From NCBI GenBank assembly GCA_021773015.1, contig JAJFKW010000004.1, positions 434,001 to 498,000 of the forward strand: a DNA stretch of 64,000 nucleotides, written 5' to 3'. A program made the position numbers and the translations under genes. Below are positions 57,429 through 64,000 of the stretch, one piece after another. A model generated the notes under the pieces. The model saw only the letters and a list, made by a program, of their open reading frames with translations, was not told the DNA's origin and made no database searches. This DNA comes from Woeseia sp. (GTDB lineage: Bacteria; Pseudomonadota; Gammaproteobacteria; Steroidobacterales; Woeseiaceae). Each line of letters begins with the position of its first letter. The stretch's first letter is position 1.

Positions 57429-57445
57429 CCGCTTCTGTGTGCCAC

Positions 57446-57802
57446 CTACCGCTTAATCGGCCGGCGCGGTCCTTTTCGTGTTCGCGCGTTGGTTCGTGTT
57501 CTTTGTCCCCGAACCGGTAGCCCGCGTCGGTGCCGGATACCGCGATAACAACCGAGATCCATCAATCGCTTGATGTTCATCGATATTTCGCGTCGCAGAT
57601 CGCCTTCGACTTCGAATTTAGCAACTGCTGATCGAAGATTAGCTACCTCCGGCTCTGCCAGATCTTTGACAACCGTTTCTGGTGCAACGCCGGCTTCACT
57701 ACAAATCTGCCGTGCGCGAGTTCGTCCAACACCGTAGATCGACGTCAATGCAATCACGACGTGCTTAGCCAACGGAATATTTATGCCTGATATACGTGCC
57801 AC
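57446..57802 (-). CDS. rpsM: 30S ribosomal protein S13
   Basis: The 118-residue protein (E. coli 118) starts [21 protein letters not shown] and ends [18 protein letters not shown]. It bridges the two subunits. It follows rpmJ by 17 bp and heads the alpha operon. Confidence 0.97.
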   Translation of the reverse strand: MARISGINIPLAKHVVIALTSIYGVGRTRARQICSEAGVAPETVVKDLAEPEVANLRSAVAKFEVEGDLRREISMNIKRLMDLGCYRGIRHRRGLPVRGQRTRTNARTRKGPRRPIKR

Positions 57803-57819
57803 TTTTTTTATCCTTACCT

Positions 57820-57933
57820 TTAACCCTGACGCTGTTTATGTCTTGCGTCAGTGCAAATCACGCGCACAACACCTTTGCGACGAATAATTTTGCAATTTCT
57901 GCACATTTTTCTTACTGATGCTCTAACTTTCAT
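57820..57933 (-). CDS. rpmJ: 50S ribosomal protein L36
   Basis: A 37-residue protein starting [17 protein letters not shown] and ending RHKQRQG. It has the zinc-binding CxxC...C...H arrangement (Cys11, Cys14, Cys27, His32), so it is the C+ form. It lies between secY and rpsM. Confidence 0.95.
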   Translation of the reverse strand: MKVRASVRKMCRNCKIIRRKGVVRVICTDARHKQRQG

Positions 57934-57965
57934 GAGCTGTTCTCCACTATGCGCCGAGTCTTAAC

Positions 57966-59330
57966 TCAGCGAACTGAGCCTCCGCGCCCGTAATTACGCA
58001 GGTTGGCCTTTTGCATCATTCCCTCGTATTGATGGCTCATCGCATGAGCCTGCATTTGTGACATGAAATCCATCGTGACGACCACGAGGATTAACAGTGA
58101 CGTGCCACCGAAATTGATCGGAATGCTCGGATAGAACATACGGAACAATTCGGGTAACAAACAAACGCCTGTAATGTACAGCGCGCCCCAAAATGTCAGT
58201 CGCGTCAATACCTTATCGATATAGTCAGCGGTCTGCACACCTGGACGAATACCGGGAACAAATGCCCCGGATCGCTTCAAATTATCGGCGGTATCCTTCG
58301 AATTGAACATTAACGCCGTGTAGAAGAAGCAAAAGAAGATAATCATTGCTGCATACAGCAATACATAAATCGGCTGGCCCGGCCCAAGGTTCGCACCTAT
58401 GGTTTGCAACGCGCGTTGCACCATATTTGGATCCGTCGCCTGACCGCCGAAAAACTGCGCAACAGTCGCCGGGAATAACAAAATGCTAGATGCAAAAATT
58501 GGTGGAATCACACCGGACATATTAATTTTAAAAGGCAAATGCGTGCTTTGCGCGGCGTACATTTTGCGCCCCTGCTGACGTCTCGCATAGTTAACCGCGA
58601 TTCTGCGTTGAGCACGCTCCATATAAACCACGAAGACTACCGCGGCAATCGATCCGAGCAGCATCATTATCGCGGTGATCGGCGACATTGCGCCGTCACG
58701 TACCAACGAAGCCGAGCCCGCAACCGCTGCTGGCAAACCTGCGACAATGCCGGCCAGGATGATCATCGAAATGCCGTTTCCGATGCCTCGCTCGGTAATT
58801 TGTTCGCCTAACCACATCAGAAACATGGTTCCGGTAACCAGCGTGACACACGCAGGAAACATGAAGTCCAAACCAGGATTTACGACGACGCCCGGCTGCG
58901 ATTGTAACCATGACGCTGCGGCAACTGACTGCACCATTGATAACAAAACTGTGCCATAGCGTGTGTACTGGGTAATCTTGCGGCGACCAGACTCACCTTC
59001 TTTACGCAGTTGCTGCAGCGTTGGCACGATATGGCTCGCCATCTGCATGATAATGGACGACGAAATATAGGGCATGATGCCGAGAGCAAAAATACCGAAG
59101 CGCGACAGAGCGCCACCGGAAAACATGTTGAACAATGCCAACATATTTCCCGCTTGTTGTTCAAAAAATTGCGCCAACGCAGCCGGATCCACGCCCGGAA
59201 CAGGAATAAACGTTCCGGCACGGAACACAATCAACGCACCTACCAGGAATGCAATGCGGAGTTTTAACTCGCGCAATTTGCCGCCCTGAGGAGCGTTACC
59301 TGCCAAATTGTTGTTGGGCTTCTTTGCCAC
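57966..59330 (-). CDS. secY: Preprotein translocase subunit SecY
   Basis: Ten-helix core of the Sec translocon, 454 residues (E. coli 443). Typical sequences are [33 protein letters not shown] and, in the cytoplasmic loop, [36 protein letters not shown]. It is in the usual place between rplO and rpmJ. Confidence 0.98.
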   Translation of the reverse strand: MAKKPNNNLAGNAPQGGKLRELKLRIAFLVGALIVFRAGTFIPVPGVDPAALAQFFEQQAGNMLALFNMFSGGALSRFGIFALGIMPYISSSIIMQMASHIVPTLQQLRKEGESGRRKITQYTRYGTVLLSMVQSVAAASWLQSQPGVVVNPGLDFMFPACVTLVTGTMFLMWLGEQITERGIGNGISMIILAGIVAGLPAAVAGSASLVRDGAMSPITAIMMLLGSIAAVVFVVYMERAQRRIAVNYARRQQGRKMYAAQSTHLPFKINMSGVIPPIFASSILLFPATVAQFFGGQATDPNMVQRALQTIGANLGPGQPIYVLLYAAMIIFFCFFYTALMFNSKDTADNLKRSGAFVPGIRPGVQTADYIDKVLTRLTFWGALYITGVCLLPELFRMFYPSIPINFGGTSLLILVVVTMDFMSQMQAHAMSHQYEGMMQKANLRNYGRGGSVR

Positions 59331-59366
59331 TTTGATTCCTGTTAATAAACCGTATTCGACGACTAA

Positions 59367-59801
59367 TTATTGTTCGATGCTTCCGCCGGCCGCTTCTATA
59401 GCGATGCGAGCGCCCTTGGTGACCGCAAGGCCTTTGATCTTGACCGACTTTTCCAATTTCCCTGATAAAATCACTTTGACCTTGCTAACGTTTGCGGGCA
59501 CGAGGTGCGCTTTCTTCAAAACGTCCATATCAATGACATCTGCGGTCGGTAAGCTGAGTTCGTGCAAACGAAGTTCTGCCGTGTTTTTCGCCATTCGTGA
59601 CCGGAAACCCACTTTTGGCAGCCGACGTTGCAACGGCATTTGGCCGCCTTCAAAGCCGACCTTGTGATATCCGCCGGATCGCGCGTGCTGACCCTTTTGT
59701 CCACGACCGCTCGTCTTACCTTGCCCAGCAGAATGTCCGCGGCCAAGACGCTTGCCGTCTTTTTTCGCGCCTTTACCGGGCGATATTGAATTTAATCGCA
59801 T
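59367..59801 (-). CDS. rplO: 50S ribosomal protein L15
   Basis: 144 residues, same as E. coli. It starts [20 protein letters not shown] and has the glycine-rich [19 protein letters not shown] region. It follows rpmD by 1 bp and precedes secY. Confidence 0.97.
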   Translation of the reverse strand: MRLNSISPGKGAKKDGKRLGRGHSAGQGKTSGRGQKGQHARSGGYHKVGFEGGQMPLQRRLPKVGFRSRMAKNTAELRLHELSLPTADVIDMDVLKKAHLVPANVSKVKVILSGKLEKSVKIKGLAVTKGARIAIEAAGGSIEQ

Positions 59802-59802
59802 C

Positions 59803-59991
59803 TTAGACTTCCTCTACCGAAACCAAATAAGACACTTTGTTGATCATGCCGCGATTCTCAGGCGTGTCGGCGACCGTCACGCTCTGACGTATCTTGCGTA
59901 GGCCTAAGCCCGCGACGCAAGCGCGATGTGTTTTCAGTCGACCATAACGACTTTTCAACAATGTCACTTTCAACTTCTTTGGCTCAGCCAT
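59803..59991 (-). CDS. rpmD: 50S ribosomal protein L30
   Basis: 62 residues starting [20 protein letters not shown], with the L30 core [22 protein letters not shown] chose ATG 59991; a longer frame to 60033 has no support. It lies between rpsE and rplO. Confidence 0.95.
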   Translation of the reverse strand: MAEPKKLKVTLLKSRYGRLKTHRACVAGLGLRKIRQSVTVADTPENRGMINKVSYLVSVEEV

Positions 59992-60063
59992 GCTCGTTAC
60001 TCTTTGATGCCCTACCGCTTTCGTAGGGTCCAATCTGTGATTCCTGTCAGCGCCAGCACAGTG

Positions 60064-60570
60064 CTAGGCGAGTATTTCCTTGATCTTCTTGCCGCGCTTC
60101 GCGGCGATAGCGCGCGGCGAATGAATCTGCTCTAGTGCGCCGATTGTTGCTCTAACAACGTTAATCGGGTTACGTGAGCCATAACTCTTCGCAAGCACGT
60201 TGCGCACGCCTGCACATTCGAAAACAGCGCGCATTGCGCCGCCCGCGATGATGCCGGTACCTTCTGACGCCGGCTGCATATATACGTAAGTCGCGCCATG
60301 TCGGCCTTTCTTTGCATACTGCAGCGTCTCGTTGGTCAAATTCACTTTGATCATGTTTTTGCGTGCTGACTGCATAGCCTTTTGGATCGCAATCGGCACT
60401 TCACGCGCTTTGCCGTACCCGAAACCTACCCGGCCTTTGCCGTCGCCAACCACCGTCAGCGCGGTGAAACCGAATTGTCGGCCACCCTTTACAACTTTCG
60501 CTACGCGGTTAACTGTAACCAGCTTCTCCAACAGGTCATCAGCACTTTGTGATTGTTCGTTTCTTGCCAT
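60064..60570 (-). CDS. rpsE: 30S ribosomal protein S5
   Basis: 168 residues (E. coli 167). The N-terminal double-stranded RNA-binding domain has [34 protein letters not shown], and the C-terminal part has [13 protein letters not shown]. It lies between rplR and rpmD. Confidence 0.97.
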   Translation of the reverse strand: MARNEQSQSADDLLEKLVTVNRVAKVVKGGRQFGFTALTVVGDGKGRVGFGYGKAREVPIAIQKAMQSARKNMIKVNLTNETLQYAKKGRHGATYVYMQPASEGTGIIAGGAMRAVFECAGVRNVLAKSYGSRNPINVVRATIGALEQIHSPRAIAAKRGKKIKEILA

Positions 60571-60604
60571 TTTCTAGGGTCCTATGTCGCTATTCGACGG
60601 TCGG

Positions 60605-60964
60605 CTAAAACTTTAGTCCAGCTTCACGTGCCGCATCGGCCAAAGCCTTGACGCGACCGTGATAGCGAAATCCCGCACGATCAAATGCAACCGTATTAAT
60701 ACCAGCCGCCTTTGCCTTCTCCGCAATTCGGGCACCAACGATAGCAGCGGCTTCGACGTTGCCCGTACTCTTGGTGTTTTTACGTACATCTTTTTCGACC
60801 GTTGAGGCGGCAGCCAATACCGTGCCACCATCCGCCGCAATCACCTGCGCATATATATGCTGTGGTGTACGGTGAATGCTCAAGCGATTAACCGCCAACT
60901 CGCGAATTTTCGCTCGCGTTTTACGCGCGCGACGTAGTCGATTTTGTTTTTTATCCAGCTTCAT
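60605..60964 (-). CDS. rplR: 50S ribosomal protein L18
   Basis: 119 residues from ATG 60964 ([20 protein letters not shown]); a start five codons earlier (60979) is less likely. It ends [21 protein letters not shown], typical of L18, which binds 5S rRNA. It lies between rplF and rpsE. Confidence 0.96.
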   Translation of the reverse strand: MKLDKKQNRLRRARKTRAKIRELAVNRLSIHRTPQHIYAQVIAADGGTVLAAASTVEKDVRKNTKSTGNVEAAAIVGARIAEKAKAAGINTVAFDRAGFRYHGRVKALADAAREAGLKF

Positions 60965-61022
60965 AACTGTCTCTGTCAATGTCTCGACGGGAATATCTAA
61001 GGCATTGCCTTAGGCCCGAAAA

Positions 61023-61556
61023 CTATTTCTTCTTCGCTTCTTTCATGACAACACGCTCGTCCGCATAGCGAACACCCTTGCCTTTGTAGGGTTCTGGCGG
61101 ACGGAACGCACGAATTTCAGCGGCAACCTGACCAACCTTTTGCTTATCCGACCCTTTAACCAACACTTCGGTCTGGCTCGGTGTTTCGACGGTAATTCCT
61201 TCTGGCACCACATAAACAACCGGGTGCGAAAAGCCGAGCGTCAGGTTTAACTTTTTACCCTGAGCTGCAGCGCGATAACCGACGCCAACGAGTTGCAACT
61301 TTTTCTCAAAACCTTCCGACACGCCCTGCGCCATATTCGCAAGTAGCGCCCGTGTTGTTCCCGAAATAGCCGTTGCGAACCTCGATCCGGATCGCGCCTT
61401 TACGGTCAACGTATTTTCTTCCTGCGCCAATTCGACTTCAGAATTCAATTCCAAAGATAACGCACCCTTATCGCCCTTCAGCGTTACAGTTGCGCCGCTT
61501 TGACTGAATTCAACGCCTTTCGGCAACTCAATCGGTTCTTTTGCAATTCTTGACAT
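61023..61556 (-). CDS. rplF: 50S ribosomal protein L6
   Basis: 177 residues, same as E. coli. It starts [21 protein letters not shown] and has the C-terminal [21 protein letters not shown] signature of L6. It lies between rpsH and rplR. Confidence 0.97.
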   Translation of the reverse strand: MSRIAKEPIELPKGVEFSQSGATVTLKGDKGALSLELNSEVELAQEENTLTVKARSGSRFATAISGTTRALLANMAQGVSEGFEKKLQLVGVGYRAAAQGKKLNLTLGFSHPVVYVVPEGITVETPSQTEVLVKGSDKQKVGQVAAEIRAFRPPEPYKGKGVRYADERVVMKEAKKK

Positions 61557-61589
61557 CGTTGTATCTCGTTATGCTGGGGTTCTACTGCA

Positions 61590-61985
61590 TCAGGAAACGA
61601 CGCAGAGCACCTCACCACCAATCCCTTTTTCTCTAGCTTGCCGATCGCTCATCACACCAGCAGATGTAGAAACGATCGCAACACCCAATCCGCCTAGTAC
61701 TTTCGGCAGATCGTCATTGCCGCGATATACACGCAAGCCAGGTTTGCTGACTCGCTGAATACTCTCAATGACCGGCGTACCTTCGTAGTACTTCAATTCG
61801 ACGCTTAGGTCAGCCTTGGCACCGCTCGCTTCGGTGCTGTATCCCGTAATGTAGCCTTCGTCTTTTAGTACTTTGGCAACCGCGACCTTTGCAGTCGAAG
61901 AAGGCATCGTAACGCTGACCTTGCGCGCGCTTTGTCCATTTCGAATACGCGTCAACATGTCGGCGATTGGATCCGTCATACTCAT
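61590..61985 (-). CDS. rpsH: 30S ribosomal protein S8
   Basis: 131 residues (E. coli 130), starting [18 protein letters not shown] and ending with [20 protein letters not shown]. In E. coli S8 represses the spc operon by binding near rplE; no such structure was tested here. It lies between rpsN and rplF. Confidence 0.97.
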   Translation of the reverse strand: MSMTDPIADMLTRIRNGQSARKVSVTMPSSTAKVAVAKVLKDEGYITGYSTEASGAKADLSVELKYYEGTPVIESIQRVSKPGLRVYRGNDDLPKVLGGLGVAIVSTSAGVMSDRQAREKGIGGEVLCVVS

Positions 61986-61998
61986 CGTTACTCTCCGT

Positions 61999-62304
61999 TT
62001 ACCAACTGGCCTTCGTCAATCCAGGAATTTCGCCGTTCATAGCAGCTTCTCTGAGTTTATTTCGGCCCAGGCCAAACTTTCGATAAACACCGTGTGGCCG
62101 CCCCGTTATCGCACAACGATTCCGCTGCCGAACTGGACTCGCATCTCTTGGCATTGAGTTCAGCTTCGCCTGTGCGGCAAGTCGATCTTCGTCAGACGTA
62201 TTAATGTTACGAATAATCACTTTTAACTCAGCACGTCTTACCGCGTATCTCTTTACCAGCTTAGCGCGCTTCTTTTCGCGCATTATCATCGATTTTTTGG
62301 CCAT
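61999..62304 (-). CDS. rpsN: 30S ribosomal protein S14 (zinc-independent form)
   Basis: 101 residues, starting [16 protein letters not shown] and ending [18 protein letters not shown]. It lacks the CxxC zinc pairs, so it is the long C- form. L36 in the same operon keeps its zinc site. It lies between rplE and rpsH. Confidence 0.96.
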   Translation of the reverse strand: MAKKSMIMREKKRAKLVKRYAVRRAELKVIIRNINTSDEDRLAAQAKLNSMPRDASPVRQRNRCAITGRPHGVYRKFGLGRNKLREAAMNGEIPGLTKASW

Positions 62305-62380
62305 GTAAATATTTGCTCGTTAGTAATTCTTTTGAACTTTTGTTGAGAATTGTCGCTGCAAACCTCAATTCGAAAATGTG

Positions 62381-62920
62381 TTATTTCTTAAATGGAAAGT
62401 TGAACGCCTCTAACAGCGCCCGGCCCTCATCTGCATTCTTAGCAGTTGTCGAAATCGTTATATCCATGCCACGAATTGCATCAATCTGGTCATAGTTGAT
62501 TTCAGGAAAAATTATCTGCTCCTGAACACCCATGCTGTAATTTCCCTGGCGATCAAATGACTTTGGATTGAGTCCGCGGAAATCGCGAATTCGCGGGATA
62601 GCAATATTAACCAGCCTATCCAAGAATTCGAACATACGCTCACGTCGCAGTGTGACCTTGCAGCCGATCGGATAACCGTCGCGAATCTTGAATCCTGCAA
62701 CGGATTTTCGTGCCAATGTTTTCTGACACTTCTGACCGGCGATTTTTTCCATATCCGCTACTGCGTGATCCAGAACCTTTTTGTCGGCTACCGCTTCACC
62801 AACGCCCATATTGAGCGTGATTTTGGTGATTTTCGGCACTTCCATTGTGTTCTTTACGCCCAGCTTCTTCTGGATCTGCGCATGCAACTCACTTGTGTAC
62901 AGTTCTTGTAGCCTTGCCAT
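62381..62920 (-). CDS. rplE: 50S ribosomal protein L5
   Basis: 179 residues, same as E. coli. It starts [21 protein letters not shown], with [16 protein letters not shown] and [21 protein letters not shown]. It binds 5S rRNA. It lies between rplX and rpsN. Confidence 0.97.
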   Translation of the reverse strand: MARLQELYTSELHAQIQKKLGVKNTMEVPKITKITLNMGVGEAVADKKVLDHAVADMEKIAGQKCQKTLARKSVAGFKIRDGYPIGCKVTLRRERMFEFLDRLVNIAIPRIRDFRGLNPKSFDRQGNYSMGVQEQIIFPEINYDQIDAIRGMDITISTTAKNADEGRALLEAFNFPFKK

Positions 62921-62969
62921 TGTCTAACCCTAGTTCTCCAGGCATAAGCCCGGACACCTATTTCTAAAT

Positions 62970-63284
62970 TCAAATATCGACGACTTCGCCGCTCGGCCGG
63001 AAGACACGCTTTTTGCTGCCATCCTTCGCCACCTCAATCCCCACGCGCTCACCCTTTTTCGATTTAGGGTTGAACACCAAGACGTTAGAAATCGCGATTG
63101 GCATTGTCTTATCAATTATGCCGCCTGCAACACCCGCTTGTGGGTTCCCTTTTTGATGCTTCTTTGCGATGTTGACGCCCTCAACCAGTACCGCGTCTGA
63201 GAAAACGTTCAGCACGGTTCCGCGACGGCCTTTGTCTTTGCCCGTCGTCACAATCACTTCATCGCCTTTCTTAATCTTTTGCAT
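62970..63284 (-). CDS. rplX: 50S ribosomal protein L24
   Basis: 104 residues, same as E. coli. It starts MQKIKKGDEVIVTTGKDKG (the KOW motif) and has VEGVNIAKKHQKGNPQAG. It lies between rplN and rplE. Confidence 0.97.
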   Translation of the reverse strand: MQKIKKGDEVIVTTGKDKGRRGTVLNVFSDAVLVEGVNIAKKHQKGNPQAGVAGGIIDKTMPIAISNVLVFNPKSKKGERVGIEVAKDGSKKRVFRPSGEVVDI

Positions 63285-63308
63285 TTCTATATACCTGTGA
63301 CGCTTGCG

Positions 63309-63677
63309 CTATAGCACTTCCGGCGCCAGAGAAATAATCTTCATAAACTGGTTCGTTCGAAGTTCGCGTGTCACCGGGCCAAATATTCGAGTACCGATTG
63401 GCTCAAGTCTCGCATTCAATAAAACCGCCGCGTTACCATCAAATCTGATCAGCGACCCATCTTTACGGCGAACACCCTTACGAGTGCGGACGACGACGGC
63501 ATTGTAGACCTCGCCTTTCTTGACCTTGCCGCGCGGAATGGCATCTTTGACACTTACTTTTATGACATCGCCTACCGCCGCGTAGCGACGCTTTGAGCCG
63601 CCGAGTACCTTGATACACTGGACACGTCGGGCACCCGAGTTGTCCGCCGCATCAAGAACTGTCTGCATTTGAATCAT
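63309..63677 (-). CDS. rplN: 50S ribosomal protein L14
   Basis: 122 residues (E. coli 123), starting [20 protein letters not shown] with the L14 core and ending [12 protein letters not shown]. It is the binding partner of RsfS, encoded at 1.1-1.5 kb in this window. It lies between rpsQ and rplX. Confidence 0.97.
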   Translation of the reverse strand: MIQMQTVLDAADNSGARRVQCIKVLGGSKRRYAAVGDVIKVSVKDAIPRGKVKKGEVYNAVVVRTRKGVRRKDGSLIRFDGNAAVLLNARLEPIGTRIFGPVTRELRTNQFMKIISLAPEVL

Positions 63678-63714
63678 GATTTGTATCCGTCAATCAAAAT
63701 CAATCGTCGTGGCG

Positions 63715-63978
63715 CTAGCTAGCGCCACGCTCGAGTACGTTAACTACCTGCCACGACTTATTTTTTGACATTGGCCGACATTCACTAATCGCAACACGAT
63801 CACCGGTTTTGCAGCCGTTGTTTTCGTCGTGTGCCAACACTTTACTCGTGCGGCGAATATATTTGCCGTATGTCGGGTGTTTGATCTGGCGTTCAATCGC
63901 TACTGATACCGTCTTGTCCATTTTGTTACTGACAACACGTCCGATTACTGTGCGTTGAGTTTTTGTTTCTTTGCTCAT
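63715..63978 (-). CDS. rpsQ: 30S ribosomal protein S17
   Basis: 87 residues (E. coli 84), starting [20 protein letters not shown] and with [12 protein letters not shown] and [20 protein letters not shown]. Its ATG overlaps the upstream rpmC stop by 4 bp, ATGA. Confidence 0.97.
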   Translation of the reverse strand: MSKETKTQRTVIGRVVSNKMDKTVSVAIERQIKHPTYGKYIRRTSKVLAHDENNGCKTGDRVAISECRPMSKNKSWQVVNVLERGAS

Positions 63979-64000
63979 TTGCTTTCTTCCGCAGCTGCCG
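63975..64000 (-). CDS. rpmC: 50S ribosomal protein L29 (C-terminal end only)
   Basis: Only the last eight or so codons are in the window, reading AAAEESK and a TGA at 63975-63977 that overlaps the rpsQ ATG. The identity rests on position: L29 precedes S17 in every spc/S10 arrangement of this kind. The rest lies outside the window. Confidence 0.6.

Overview
The window is chromosomal DNA of a gammaproteobacterium of middling GC content. The gene order (miaB-phoH-ybeY-corC-lnt-leuS-lptE ... holA-nadD-rsfS-rlmH-maf; MFS-ssb beside uvrA; a complete run of spc/alpha ribosomal genes) is the classic gammaproteobacterial one. The maf gene directly after rlmH, orphan hisI and cysS-sufE-yidD grouping suggest a lineage outside Enterobacterales, perhaps near Xanthomonadales/Woeseiales, but I cannot fix the genus from sequence alone. 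No rRNA, tRNA, CRISPR array, transposase, integrase or phage module was recognised.

Layout. 0-3.3 kb (minus): maf, rlmH, rsfS, nadD, holA. 3.3-9.6 kb: a block sitting between holA and lptE, which are neighbours in E. coli: Trm112-like protein, MerC-like protein (plus) with a possible Zur site, a membrane protein, yidD, sufE, cysS, hisI (plus), a membrane protein and a HExxH protein. 9.6-18.6 kb (minus): lptE, leuS, lnt, corC, ybeY, phoH, miaB, ssb. 18.7-23.3 kb: MFS transporter (minus) and uvrA (plus).

23.3-54.7 kb is a long accessory stretch, nearly all on the minus strand, lying between uvrA and rplQ, which are close neighbours in Pseudomonas. It mixes recognisable housekeeping genes (slyX, uup, a cold-shock gene, upp, trpS, ggt, pepQ, pterin dehydratase) with many small acetyltransferases, cupins and uncharacterised proteins. 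It includes a membrane-anchored CadC-type regulator overlapping a lipase-like gene, a broken gene at 31.1 kb, and, from 46.9 to 54.5 kb, a run of about a dozen small exported or membrane proteins, among them a PagL-like lipid A deacylase, an exported Rossmann oxidoreductase-like protein and a membrane-anchored repeat protein.

54.7-64 kb (minus): alpha and spc ribosomal operons from the end of rpmC to rplQ, including rpsN, secY, rpmJ and rpoA, closed by a clear intrinsic terminator. The rpsM-rpsK gap is unusually long and consists of a 117-bp imperfect tandem duplication.

Functionally the window joins envelope biogenesis (lnt, lptE, yidD, secY, PagL), translation (tRNA synthetases, ribosomal proteins, rlmH, rsfS, ybeY, miaB, uup), DNA replication and repair (holA, ssb, uvrA) and peptide/glutathione breakdown (ggt divergent from pepQ). 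I found no convincing complete new system; the most unusual things are the duplicated rpsK leader, the exported gene run before rplQ, and the two insertions into conserved gene neighbourhoods.
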